A stretch of DNA of 64,000 bases from Aspidapion aeneum (Eukaryota > Arthropoda > Insecta > Coleoptera > Brentidae), in assembly GCA_963576565.1 (NCBI GenBank), contig OY755039.1:129384140-129448139 (forward strand), written 5' to 3'. Both the position numbers and the translations under genes were made by a program. Shown piece after piece: positions 44,548 through 56,934 of this stretch; the stretch's first letter is position 1, and each line of letters opens with the position of its first letter. A model generated the notes under the pieces. It had not been told where the DNA came from. It ran no database searches and saw nothing but the letters and a program-made list of their open reading frames with translations.

Positions 44548-45839
44548 TATAAGTAGGGCCAAGGCCTCCGCAGACTTAAAGAAGAATTTTTCTTTTTGGC
44601 ATTTATACTTCTCGGCTCACTCTAAAACTTCTAAAGGCAATAGACAAGATATTCGAGCATATTTTTTCAAAAAAATATAAAAAATCGAAGGGATAACTTT
44701 TTCAAATTGGCGATTTTCTTTAATTTATTATCTTGTACTAAGGTCACTGATGCGATTTTTTGTCATTTTCAATATTTTTTCTTATTTCTAAACAGTAGAT
44801 AGTATTTTTTTGTAAAGTTCGTATTTTTTCAGGAAAAATCATAAACCATAGATGTTTTGGCCAATTAAGAAGATAAAACACCCTGTAGATTTAAGAAATC
44901 GCAACATTTTTTAAAAATTTTTATCTTGGTGTAATCGGCACTCATAGGGAAATCAAAAAATTAATTTTTATTAAAATCAAAATTTTTAAGTGCAAAAGGT
45001 GGCCGGTTTGATATGGAAAGCCCCATATCGTACCCCTAATTCTGAAAGGTCGTAACCCACAAAAAAAATTAAATTCATATTTTTGCGTCATAGGTTAGTA
45101 ATTATGCATAGCTATACGCTGCTAAATCCTCGCAACCAAAAAAAAATATAAAACGGTCATTCCCGCGATTTGTAATAAGTCGCATAATGCTTATAGTACA
45201 ATGAATAGAGGAGTTTTACCCTACAAAAGGTCCGGTAGTTCTGAGTTTTGGATATGTTATTAAGGTCATAAGGCTAGTTAAAAATCTGAGTTTTCGTCAC
45301 CCCCACCCCTGTGCTTCCTCCGCCATCTTGAAAAAACTATCAAAAATTGGCACTTTTTGTAGTTTTTTGCCTGTACCTTCGTTCCAGTACACTAAATCGC
45401 AAAAAGAGTTATATGAAATTTTTTAGAGGATATAATTATCTACAATTGGGTGGTACTGCGGTTGTTCTGCGAGCAGTAGTAACGGAGGAAATTTCCAAAA
45501 ATGACTAAAATCACGTGCTTGGGCAAATTTTCAGATTTTTTCTACTTTAGACGGCATAAGCTCCGAAATACTTTGTTCTAGGGTAAAAGTTTTAAGAACA
45601 TATCTTGTAGAGAATTTTATCAGCTACAAAATCAATTCTTTAAATGTATTTTTAAATATTGTAATGGCGTGGGAGTAACTTTTAACTTAAAGTAAGAAAG
45701 TTAGAAAATAATCATTTTTTAAAATTTAGTGCTTTAAACGGCACGTTTTTTACTTATTTTTATTTTTTTGTATAAATTTAGTGACGTACAAAAAGGTGAG
45801 AGAGCTTAGGAGTCAAACACCTCCTTAAAGTAACCACCT

Positions 45840-47260
45840 CTTCAAAAACCCCCCCAGACCCCCCAAAATCTAACATATTTAGGTTTCTCAAATTTTCTCA
45901 AAAAATACGCTTCTAAGAGAAAAATGTGTAATATACTTTATTGTAGACAATGAAATTTCCTTTTGAAAAAGGTACAACTCGATGGCGGTCAACTATTTAT
46001 AAACTCTTCAGCGGCGTCCGTTAATTGAAGTAATTTAAAAAAGTAAAAAAATATCCATGTTTTTTCCATGATTTATTCGATTTTTTTTTAAACCAAGGCT
46101 TATAGAACAAAATGTGTTATATATTATTGTAGCAAATAAAAATTTCCTTTAAAATGCTGTACAAGAAAGTCGGATTGGTTTCATGGTTATAAATTCAGAG
46201 GCGCCCGTAAATTTAACCAATTTTAAAAAATCGCAAATTAAAATATTTTTGTTACAAGTTTTATCTAATTTTTTCAAAAACTAAGCCTAATTTAAAAAAT
46301 GCTATGATGCACTTTATTGACAGTAAAATTCTTTTTTCAACGGTGTATTACTCGATGGGGTTTGACAACGAACCCGCCAGCGACGCCCGTAAATGGGGGC
46401 CATTTAATTATTTTTTTTTAAATTATGTTTTGCACAGGTTTTATTTGATTTTCTGAAAACCATGCCCTTTATCAAAAAAATTGTTTTTACTTCGTTGTAG
46501 ATAATAAAATTTCCTTTTAAACGTTGTGTAACGTGGTAAAAAATATTTCATATTTACCGCAGTGGTGTGCTTAATTTAAAACAATTTTTCACCAAAAAAA
46601 TTAATTCTGTTACACATTTTATTCGATTTTCTTAAAAACCAAGCCCTTTATCAAAAAATGTGTTTTATACTTTATTGTAGATAATAAAATTTACTTTTAA
46701 ATGGTGTATAACAAAGTCGGATTGGTTTTATGGTAATAACTTCACAGGCGCCCGTAAATTAAACCAAAATCACAAAAGTTTCATCTAATTTTTTTAAAAA
46801 CTAAGCTAAATGTGAAAAATTGCTATACTGCACTTTATTTACAAAGACCCAATGGGGGTCATTTAATTTTTTTTGTAATTATGTTTTGCACAGGTTTTAT
46901 TTGATTTTCTTAAAACCCAAGCCCTTTATCAAAAAAGTATTTTTACTTCTTTGTAGATAATAAAATTTCCTTTCAAACGGTGTATAACATGTTAAAAAAT
47001 ATTTTATATTTACCGCTCCAGTGGTGTCCTTAAATTAAAACAATTTTTTAAAATCACCAAACAAATTAATTTTGTTACATTTTTTATGCAATTTTCTTCA
47101 AAACTAAGCTTCTTACGATAAAATGTTCTCTTCTACTTGTTGGACAATAAAATTTCCTTTTAAACAATGTACCACAAAACGTAATTAATGTTATGGGTAA
47201 CACATCAGAAGCATCCATTAATATCAAAAATTACCAAAAAATTTAGTGCTTTAAACGGCA
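45840..47260. repeat. array of degenerate about 160-190-bp units
   Basis: Recurring ACTAAGCTT-type motif, CTTTATTGTAGACAATAAAA, TTTCCTTTTAAACG and GCGTCCGTAAATT, at least seven units. The same family as 6370..7135, including the C-rich leader. Confidence 0.75.
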
Positions 47261-47297
47261 CGTTTTTTATTTTTTTTTAAATTCTTTTGTATAAATC

Positions 47298-47385
47298 CAG
47301 TGGCGTAGAAAGTAGTAAGGGGGCTTAGTGGCTAAAGCAGCCCCCTTTCTTACCTGACACCCCCCCCCTCTTCCTCGCGCCACTG
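47298..47385. mobile_element. short hAT-type MITE
   Basis: 88 bp between CAGTGGCGTAGAAAG and CGCCACTG; interior G and C runs as in 41453..41641. No clear target duplication. Confidence 0.5.
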
Positions 47386-48284
47386 AATATTGACCCCTTA
47401 AAAAAGGTCCGGTACTTCTAAATGTTATGTGGGCCAGTAGGGTAGTTAAAAATCTGGGCTTTCGTCATTCCCCCCCCCTGTGCGCCATCTTAAAAAAATT
47501 CACAAAATTTGCGAAAGTGATGATAATTGTATAAACTCGGATCTTTAACTGCTGTACTGACTTGCACAACGTTGTTTAATGTTACTTCCACCCCTTCAAA
47601 ATAATTATAAAAATTACTTAAATACAGTGTTTTGTAGATAATTAAATTCTCTACAAGATATGTTGTTCAAACTTTTACGTTACAACAAAGTGTTACGGAG
47701 TTATTACCGTGTAAAGTAGAAAAAAAATGAAAACTTGCCCAAGCACGTGATTTTAGTCATTTTTAAAAATTACCTAGCTCCGTTACTACTAACCGTAGAA
47801 CAACAATGGTACCCGATTGTAGGTAATTATGTCCTCTAAAAAACTTCATATAACTCTTTTTGCGATTTAGTGTACTGGAACGAAATTAAAGGTAAAAAAC
47901 TAAAAAAAGTGCCAATTTTTGATGGTTTTTTCAAGATGCCGGAGGAAGTACAGGGGTGGGGGTGACGAAAACTCAGATTTTTAACTACCCTCCTGAGCTT
48001 AACAACATATCCAAAATTCAGAACTACCGGACCTTTTGTAGGGTAACCCCCCTATTTTGGCCTCTATTCATTGAACTATTACCCTATGTAATTTGCTTCT
48101 AACACTTCTTATTCCTGTAAAATTTTGTTGAGTTGGGTTACGACGTTTCAGAATTAGGGTGACGATATCTGAAATAAACGTGTTTTTCTAGCAGCTTTTA
48201 AAATCAACGTTTTTTTTTCTCATACGTTTTTTACGTGTTAAACACGTGATTGTGTTATGTGGAAATACATTTAATTAAATGACA

Positions 48285-48372
48285 CATATTCGGCGTTTTC
48301 TAAAAAGAAAAAATTCGTCGAAAATAATATCTTCTGTAGCCATTGCTACGCGGGCTAGAAAGGTAAAAATTT
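48285..48372. repeat. dispersed repeat shared with 22375..22470
   Basis: ACATATTCGGCGTTTTCTAA through AGAAAGGTAAAAAT, immediately before the TA-flanked element at 48406. Confidence 0.55.
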
Positions 48373-48405
48373 AACAAAAAAAGAATAAGATTTGTAGTGT
48401 AATTA

Positions 48406-49934
48406 GGGTGAGTGTACATATTATCGACAGTGTAAGGGAAATATTGACTTTCGTAGGCAATAAAAAATTATTCTGAACTACTAACGAGCTCATTTTTTTT
48501 TTCTTCGATAAAATCAAGGGTCTATTTTACTAAAATTATGTTTTTTTATGTTTATTTTTAACCGTAATAAAAAAAAATAAAAAAATTTAAAAAAGTAAAA
48601 ATGTTCCTTATATCGACACTTTTTAAAATAAAGGGTCCATGTTATCGACACAAAATTGAACTTATTACCGACAGTTTTTTTTTACTGAATATTTTTATTT
48701 TATTTAATATAATTAACAAGTACCTATATTAAATAAAAACATTTGTAGCCGAAAATATCGTATTATTATACATTTTTTAATTTAACATCTTATTTTACAA
48801 AGTAGATACGAATCTGCCTAACAAAATCTGAAGTATCTAGATGTAATAAAAGAACCCATTTACTTAAAACTCATTTTCAAAATACTTTTAGTAAGTAATA
48901 TATTATCAGACTGCTTTCCTAATTAACAATAACAAAAATAAACATTAGATTTGAACTTTTTACATTAATTTTTAAAGAAAATAAAAAAAGTCGGTAAATA
49001 CCTACTTTATACAAACAATTTTAATAAACAATTGATATTTATTTTGTACCTTATTCTTATTTTATTTACACAAAAACTTCATCGACTGTATATAAACCTC
49101 TCTTATTTTTAATTTGTGGTTCTTTAATTTTTCTAAAAATAAAGGGATCCTTAATATCGACACAACAGAGGGTTATATCGACACTTTAGTTTAATTTAAC
49201 ATACTGTAAATGCTATAAAAATTAACACATTGTCGGTTACAACTAAATACCTCAGAAATGATTTTGCTATAATAAAATAAATTTTTAATATTTTTTTATT
49301 AAAATTGTAAAGCACAAATTTGCACAATATATCGACATACGAATGAACCTTTTATCGACAAACAAATTTTCTTTAATATAGCACAAAAACTATGAAAAAA
49401 AGTATGTGTCGATATTATATCAGTACATCAAAAAAGCTTTTCTTTTTTTTTTAACAAAATTAAAAACACCCGACTCATGTAAATAAAAAAATAAGTTAAA
49501 AAATGTCTGTGTAAGATCCTTATTATCGATGGTAATGGCGACATTCCTTTTTTTAGATATAAAATATATATATGACTTCTTTTTGTCTTTTTTATAAAAT
49601 TTAACCCTATCCTAACAACCAGAATCAATTTTTTTATACGTAAATATAAAATTATTTTAGTTATATTAGTTCAAATCTTACCTGTTTCTCAACACCATTA
49701 ACAAGCGAACCGGCCACATCAAGCACTTTTCGTCAACTGTCACAATTTCCCGCTAATTTTTGAGAGATGTAATGATGATATGTTATATGCAGTGCTGCCA
49801 ACATGAGCACAAATAATGACTTTTTTTTATAAAATAGACTTTATTCAGGTACAAGGTACCTGGATCTTATTATTTAAAACAAACCAAAAAACTGTCGATA
49901 ATATATACACTGTCGCTAATATGTACACCCACCC
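48406..49934. mobile_element. TA-flanked element with repeated ATCGACA motifs
   Basis: The ends GGGTGAGTGTACATATTATC and, on the complement of 49934, GGGTGGGTGTACATATTAGC, are inverted and followed by CGACAGTGTA; TA lies on both sides. ATCGACA or its complement recurs at about ten places inside (for example near 48613, 48653, 49158, 49183, 49330, 49355, 49409). 1,529 bp, very AT-rich, no transposase found. Confidence 0.8.
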
Positions 49935-49936
49935 TA

Positions 49937-50770
49937 GATACCTTGAAAAAAATAGTAAAATCAATGTTTTTGATCAAAAAAGCTGAAATCCAAATTTTTC
50001 GAAAAAATACGTCATCATTCCTTGAAATTTTGATTGACGTATTTAAAAAATATGTATTTAATTATTTTTCTTATTTTATAATTTTTCAAATGAAGTAACA
50101 CATGTAAAAAATTTTAAAAATATTTTTTTTTGTATTGATGTATGTCAAAAAAATATGTTTTGTTATATTTCTTTTTTAATTACTTCGCATATGAGGTAAA
50201 AAATTAAGTGATTTGTGAATAGATCCCTTTCCGGGGGTACGATAATTTTTTTGGCAAAAAATAAATCCCGTTTAAAAACTCAGTTGTGGTTAATATGTTT
50301 ATGCTTTTTTCCAAAAATACAAATATTAATCCGCTGAAGGCAGCGTTTCATTATAAGTCGCCACCCTATATATATAGTATATATCTAATATGGCTCAACA
50401 ATAATCTAATCTAATATTTTTTTTATAAGACAAGAAAGACTGTTTGAATTCCTATAGCCAATAATAGCAATGGGTATTGTTCCACCAAAAAAGAAACTGC
50501 AATTTAAATATAGAAACAATGACAGATAGATACGACGTTATTTTTGAATTCTGTAAAAGGGTTTTTTTAAGGCCAAAGGCCAAAGATCGCAGATTTTTAA
50601 TTTTAAAAAAATGTTCAACTCAATTTTGAAAACAATGTAAAAAAAATGCTTTCTAAGAAAGGCAAAATTAAAATTCACAACTAAAAATTTTAAGAACAAG
50701 TACCTAAAATAAAATCTACTGCTTCATAGTAAAAGTCTGTTATTAACATGATTTTTAAAAATTAAATTAA
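49937..50770. other. AT-rich sequence without a recognised feature
   Basis: No coding signal or clear repeat boundary seen. Confidence 0.4.
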
Positions 50771-50779
50771 AAAGGTAGT

Positions 50780-51110
50780 ACGCATCCAGAATTGTTTAGT
50801 ACTTCAAGTAAAATACTAGAAATTGTATTTTAAGTCCTGTATTTGAAGTACATCTAAAGTCCAATACTTGTATCTACTTGTTACTTAACGTATTCTTACA
50901 ATGTAGTTGATTTTGTCAAGAAAAGTACTTTAAGTAAGTACACTAAAATGTACTTCAAGTACACTAAAATGTATTTTAAATACAGGACTAAGAATTTTTG
51001 TATGTATTTGATATTTAAAGTAAATTTAAAAAGAAAATGTAATTAAAATTTCAAGTACTTTTAAAAATCTTAATGTACTTGTACTTTAAGTACCCAATAA
51101 TGTATCTGTG
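50780..51110. repeat. degenerate repeat rich in AAGTACTT-type palindromes
   Basis: Repeated TACTTTAAGTA, TTCAAGTACACTAAAATGTA and related words in both orientations; a simple-sequence-like block. Confidence 0.6.
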
Positions 51111-52391
51111 ACAGCTCTGTATGTATTTATATATATTTAATTATTTATCTTTTGTTTTGTCTAAATTATTTACCTGGAAACTTGACCTAACCCTCTCACA
51201 GTCTTATTTTGCTTTGATCTCAAAAAATCTGAACACTTTTGTTATAATGACGACAAAGAATTCTATAAAATACTTGACGCCCCTGCAATAACGTGAAAAC
51301 ACGCCTTCTGATCTCTTATCCAGGCAAAAAAATCAATAGACGTAATTTATTGTGGCAAACTTAAACCATATGGAAAACCTAATAAGCATATGTTAAGTTT
51401 CTACGAATAAAACATAACTGTAAACTTCCAAAAACATGCAATAATACAACACAAAACTGAAAAAAACAATAAAAGGGCGTATGTACGACTTACCCTAAGG
51501 GCCGAGACACACAGAGCAGGAGAGGGTTGAACCTCCTGTTTTAAGATTTTGGGATATCACAAAAATCAATAGCAGGGATGCGCGCGAGTCCTGTTTTAAT
51601 GAAGCCTGTTTCCTCTGCCTCTGATGGACCCTTCTTGACACGGGAAATGTAGAGAACTTTATCTAAAAGCGTATTTCTGGATAAAGAATAGCTGGATTAT
51701 TAAATCATGAATACAGAGGCGTCGCAAATAAAGTTAGGTAATCATTTTTTCTAATAAATTTCGATACAAAGTTTCTTACATTTAAAACAAAACTTTTACT
51801 GGGTGGACCAAAAAAAACAGAGATTCTTTTTAAATTACAACTTTTGAACTATACAATCGATTTTACTGGTACAAACTGCACTTGGCAGAGAATTAATCAA
51901 AGTTTTGACTAAATATATTTTTTTGTCCGCTATGTCAGAATCCAAGATGGCGGACGAAATTAAAATATACCCTTTAACCCTCGCTTATTCTTGTGTTACA
52001 AACATGTTTTAATTACTTTTTTAAATTAGTAAAAAGGCTGCGTTCTTACCGCGCACAACAAGGTACGAATCAGCAAAATCGATTCAGTGGTTCTAAAAAA
52101 AATATATTGGTTGCAACCATTGTTTTGGTTTTAATGAAATAAAAAACATCCAGGTGAAAATTGATTGCATTTTAAAAATCATGATCAAAGTTTATCGTCA
52201 TCCTAAAATTTAAGATGACGGACAGAATCATACTTGATTCTTTAAAATGGCGTCTTTATTCTTATTTTCAGAAAATGTTTTAGTTTTAATTTATAGAAAA
52301 GCACTACTTTTTCATGACACAACGACGAAAAAATTAGTAAAATCGGTGTGGTGGTTCTCAAAAAACTATTATTGTTTCAACCATTGTTTTA

Positions 52392-53727
52392 TCATCATGG
52401 AAGTCGGTCGCAGTACAACCCATTCCAAAGAAAGGAAAAAAAGACAGATCCGTTAAACTGTAGACCAATTGCTCTACTTCCGGTGATATCAAAAGTAATG
52501 GAAAGAGTTGTGAACAATCACCTAACCAAGTACTTGGAAAACTACAAAATTATCAACGACAAGCAATACGGATTTCGAAAATATAGGTCAACTGGCGATT
52601 TACTTACATACGTCACTCACTTATGGCAAAAAGCGATTGAGTTGTGGGGTGAAACAAGAACAATTGCCTTAGATATATCTAAGCATTCGATAAAGTCTGC
52701 CATAAAAATCTGCTCAACAAGCTCAAAGCAATGGGATTGTCGCCGAAACTTTACACTTGATTTAAAAGTTACCTTAAGGATAGATCCATTTATGTTGCAC
52801 TGGATGGCCAGAACTCCAACTCTTACCAAATAAATGCTGGTGTGCCACAGGGAGCAATCCTTTCACCAACACTTTTTCTGATTTACATAAATGACCTCAT
52901 AGATAAAACAGCCGATCCACTTTATTGCTTTGCAGATAATGGCAATGTAGTCTCCTCACTCATACCACCCACATGTCTCTCTTAAACTAACTCCAATATC
53001 GCAGACAAATAACGACCTGGAAATAATAGAGGACTGGGGCAACAAAAACCTTGTACAGTTCAACGCGCAGAAAACCCAAGCAGCTCTGTTTTCAAAAAAG
53101 ACCAGCACCGATGAGCCAAACATCATGCTATCTGGAAGTACTGTCACATTGCAGAGCCAGTTGAACATCTTACTAGTCACTGCAGAGACCAACATGTCTT
53201 CGCACAGTCACGTGGCAGATATAGCTAAAAGGGCGTCCCAAAAGCTTGGGGTGCTATTTCGTACAAGACATCTGTGTCCACCAAGCCAACATATATGGAG
53301 TGCGGCACCCAAACATACCTTAATGCTTTAGAACACCGTGCAAAAACGAGCTATCAAGCTGATCAATGACCCCGCACTTACCCGTAGCTTGCGGATAGTC
53401 TCGAACATCGAAGAACTGTGGGCGATCTATCTCTCTTCTGAAAAGTTGGCACGTAGAGCACGGGAGGAATAGCACCTACTAGGCGAACATGTCAAACAGA
53501 CGGTAACTATCAAGTTACTGTCAAAATAGAGGCACCAAGAACCTCATTATATCAGAATTCATATCTCTGGAGAACAGCATCACTGTGGAATAAACTCCCT
53601 GCAACAGTTTTCCCTGCAGGTTACAACCTAAACCGTTTCAAAACCAACATACACCAACACTTCTGCGCACTTGCCGCTTCTCGAGCGTGATAGGGATCTC
53701 CTTGCGAGTGCGCATAACCGTAAAAAA
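52392..53727 (+). mobile_element. 5'-truncated Jockey-like LINE with target duplication
   Basis: Bounded by CATTGTTTTA at 52382-52391 and 53728-53737. The 3' end is ATAACCGTAAAAAA, an A-rich tail consistent with target-primed reverse transcription. It lies inside foldback copy 3, so it is younger than that insertion. Confidence 0.85.
52440..53690 (+). pseudogene. Jockey-like reverse transcriptase fragment
   Basis: In several frames: LNCRPIALLPVISKVMERVV, YGFRKYRSTGDLL, AGVPQGAILSPTLFLIYIND and YCFADNGNV. The catalytic FADD box is FADN here, and frameshifts near 52690 and 52840 and later stops disable it. Downstream a decayed C-terminal region includes QLNILLVTAETN, NTVQKRAIKLIND-type sequence and LWRTASLWNKL-type sequence. 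Confidence 0.85.
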
Positions 53728-54932
53728 CATTGTTTTACAGATCATACCATTGCATTGCCAATTCTGTCTGCATTAGTTTCCTTATAAATTCGTTACTACT
53801 AAACCGATCTTAGTGAGATACAAAAATCATCGTGAGAATTGATTGCTCTTTAAAGGTTATAATCAAAATTTGCCGGCGTTTTAGAATTTATAAAGAAATT
53901 ATTGCAGAAACCATTGGCAATGCAACCATATGATTTGTAAAACAATGGCCAAAACAAAATTAGATTTTGTGAGAGCCACAACACCGATTTTATTGATTTA
54001 TATACCTACCTCGTAATGCGGAAGAACAGTAGTGCTTTTCTATAAATTAAAAAAAAAACCTAAAAGATTGTCGGAAAATAAGAATAAACGTGCCTCTTTG
54101 TAGGGTCAAGTATGATTCTGTCCGACATTTTAACTTCTAAGATGGCGGCTACCTTCCATTATTTTCTTTAAAGAATAATCAATTATCACCATGATTTTTT
54201 TATTTCACTAAGATCGGTCCAGTATTATTGAGGTTATAAGAAAATTAATGCAGAGAGGATTTGCAATGCAATCATATATTTTGAGAACCATTACACCGAT
54301 TTTAGTATTTTGTACCTCGTTGTGCGGGGGCAAAGTAGTGCTTTTTTACTAGTTGAAAATAAAACTAAAACATTTTCAGAAAATAAGAATAAATACGCCG
54401 CTTTGAAGAATCAAGTATGATTCTGTCCGTCATCTTAAATTTTAAGATAACGATACATTTTGATCAGGTTCTTTAAAACGCAATCAATTGTCACCAGGAT
54501 GTTTTATATTTCATCAAAATCGGTTTAGTAGTAATGAATTTATAAGGAAATAAATGCAGACATGATTGGCAAGGCAATCGTATAATATTCAAAACAATGA
54601 TTAAAACAAAAATATTTTTTTTTTAGAACCACTGAACCGATTTTGCTGATTGATACCTTGTTATGCGTGGCGAGAACGCAGCTTTCTAACTAATTTAACA
54701 AAATAATTAGAACATGTTTGCAATATAAGAATAAACAAGCATCTTCGAAGGGCACATTTTAATTTGGTCCTCCATCTTGAATTTTAAGATAGCGGACAAA
54801 GAATTATAATAAGTCAAAACTCTGATTAATTCTTTGCCAGTTGCAGTTTGTCCCAATAAAATCGATTGTATAGTTCAAAAGTTATAATGAAAAATAAAGT
54901 GTCCGGTTTTTTTTTACTCACCCGGTAGGTAC

Positions 54933-55121
54933 CAAGCGCGGATCTAGGGGAAAATCTAGGAGGGGGGGGATTAAAAGTCAACGAAAAAATTATTTGTAAT
55001 AAAAAAAAATTTCTAGCTGGGGGAGGGTAATTCGCCTATTTTCCCTTTAATCAATAACAAAAAGTGCATATTTTTCTATCGGGGGGTAATTACCACGTTA
55101 CCCCCCTGAAATCCGCGCCTG
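54933..55121. mobile_element. hAT-type MITE
   Basis: 189 bp with ends CAAGCGCGGAT and ATCCGCGCCTG and an exact 8-bp target duplication GTAGGTAC (54925-54932 and 55122-55129). It is inserted at the very edge of foldback copy 3. The interior has G runs and AATTACC. Confidence 0.88.
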
Positions 55122-55129
55122 GTAGGTAC

Positions 55130-56050
55130 CTGGGTTCCTACATTTTCTTTTGGGTAATGATAATGTACCCTAAATTTTAAGGGATGTTATAATTTCTTTT
55201 GGTCAGAATCAACCTGTTTTTGTCAATACTTATTTCGGCTATACAGTTTTTGGGAAAAAATATGTCTTTTTCAGTTCCGCTAACCTTGATCTAGATATTA
55301 TTAGTTTTTATGGTTGGCTTACCATTTAAAATTAACTGGCGATTCTCCATCGATAGCCTTAAAAAGATTTTATTTTCATTCAGATAGATTCCTGCTTAAT
55401 AAATTTTCGAGAAAGGGGTTAAAAAATAATTTAAAAATGATTTACATATCTTTATAGTGAACAAAAACGATGTATTATTTTTTAGAATGAATGAAAAAAA
55501 CATTTATAAATATTTCTTCAAAATTTTTACAGCGGTATATATTTAGGTTTGTCAGGGACTTTAAAAATATTGTAAGATTTCATGACTAAAACATCATTAC
55601 ATATTTTGCAATAGGATTTTTAGTTGTAATTTATAAATTATCGAACAAAAGGCCATTATCGCATAGCTACTATCGTACATCGTACATTCGTTATATTACC
55701 GTACAAAATCGATAATTATCGTACATCTAGCAACACTGGTTCGTTAATTCCATTTTGCTCAGACTAATCTGTAATCACGTGACCTAAAATCCGTCACGTC
55801 TGAGATGCAAATACCGAACGCAGCTGGTGTTTCAAACCTGGTTCAGTAGGATATCGAGATGTGTTTTGTTTTCTGTATAAACATCATCGATGACCGGTCA
55901 ATCGCTTATTGCTTTTAATTCCGTATACAGTTTATTACACGTTTTAATACAAATCGAACTAGATACAAAAGTTCATTTCTTTAGATTGTTTAGGGTTAAT
56001 GTGCACTTGCTTATAAACGTAACTTGTGCCATTTTTTTGACAATATTTTT
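55130..56050. other. sequence upstream of the first recognised Caskin-like exon, no gene seen
   Basis: AT-rich, with a TATCGTACAT-type cluster near 55670-55730. No exon with good splice sites and family resemblance was found. Confidence 0.35.
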
Positions 56051-56052
56051 GA

Positions 56053-56222
56053 TGAATCTATTTAGCCTTCTTCGATCTATCTTTGGACATAGGCCGTCCC
56101 CAATATCTTCCACTCTTCTCTGTCTATCCCCGTGTTCATCCATCTAGTTCCTGCATGTTTCTTCAAATCGTTCGCCCATCTCATTTGGGGTCTTCTCGTA
56201 CTTCTTTTATTTTCCAAGGTCT
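56053..56222 (-). pseudogene. 3' end of an RTE-type LINE, antisense fragment
   Basis: On the minus strand, RRPQMRWANDLKKHAGTRWM and then EEWKILGTAYVQR, the C-terminal end of this LINE group. It is the inverted counterpart of 56610..56763. Confidence 0.75.
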
Positions 56223-56763
56223 CAAAACTAAAAAAGGAAAACCAAACGGCTGAAATTAAGAGACGAGTAAGATTGGCCTGGGCAGCATTCGGTAAATTAA
56301 CCTACATATTAAAAAGAAAAAATATCCTCGGTACGTCAAAACTAAAGTGTATAACCACACATTGGTGTGGATGTACTCACCTATGGATCCCAGACCTGGA
56401 CACATAAAATAAAACATGGATAAGGTACCAAAAGCCCAAAGATCAACGAAAAGACACATGTTACATGTAAAACTAACAGATAGAAAGAGGAATGAATTGA
56501 TCAGAAATAACACAAAAGTAAGGGATGTCAGAGGAGTAAAATTGAAATTTGCCGGTCATATCACACAGAAAGGCGATCGATGGAACAAATGTATTGTAGA
56601 CTGGAGGCCTTGGGAAATTAAAAGAAGTAGGGAAAGACCCCAAATGAGAATGGCTAGATGGATGAACACGGAGACAGACGGAGAAAAGTGGACGATATTG
56701 CGGAAGCTCTATGTCCAAAGATAGATCGAAAAAGCCTAAATAGATTCAGATAAAGATGATGTT
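56223..56763 (+). pseudogene. 3' end of an RTE-type LINE, sense fragment
   Basis: EIKRRVRLAWAAFGKLTYIL, then after frame changes DRKRNELIRNNTKVRDVRGV, AGHITQKGDRW and SRERPQMRMARWM with WTILRKLYVQR: the region after the reverse transcriptase in RTE-group LINEs. Truncated at its 5' side. Its 3' end is about 25 bp from the Caskin-like exon acceptor. Confidence 0.8.
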
Positions 56764-56787
56764 TTTAAATCACTAATTTTTTTATAG

Positions 56788-56934
56788 ATTCCACCGAACC
56801 CACCAAAACGTTGTAATAGTGACAGCACTGAAACAACAACCACCGTGGAAATTCATCATGTCCAAACCACCAGTCCGTTGCCCTTGCCAGCGTACCCAAG
56901 TTCGGACACTTTAAGCATATCTTTGGATAATCAG
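56788..56934 (+). CDS. Caskin-like gene, internal exon a
   Basis: 147 nt (49 codons) between TTTTTTTATAG and GTACGA. It encodes IPPNPPKRCNSDSTE through SLDNQ. Higher GC than the flanks and free of stops. The acceptor lies only about 25 bp downstream of the recognisable end of a LINE fragment. Confidence 0.75.

Larger units (their letters stand above)
45025..48168. mobile_element. large compound palindrome with an internal repeat array
   Basis: The outer arms match in inverted orientation: ATATCGTACCCCTAATTCTG at 45025 with its near-complement ending at 48168, then AAAAGGTCCGGTAGTTCTGA, TCTGAGTTTTCGTCACCCCC, TTTTGCGATTTAGTGTACTG (left arm, to about 45660; right arm 47590-48168). The centre is an array of degenerate 160-190-bp units. 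Confidence 0.75.
51799..54925. mobile_element. foldback element family F, copy 3, with a LINE inserted
   Basis: The ends CTGGGTGGACC (51799) and CACCCGG (54925) lie inside TA pairs. Removing the LINE and one target duplication leaves about 1,780 bp, the size of copy 2. Confidence 0.85.

Noticed and set aside
55890..56147. 85-residue hydrophobic frame as an upstream exon
   Set aside because: AT-rich, no family resemblance, and its 3' part overlaps the antisense LINE fragment.
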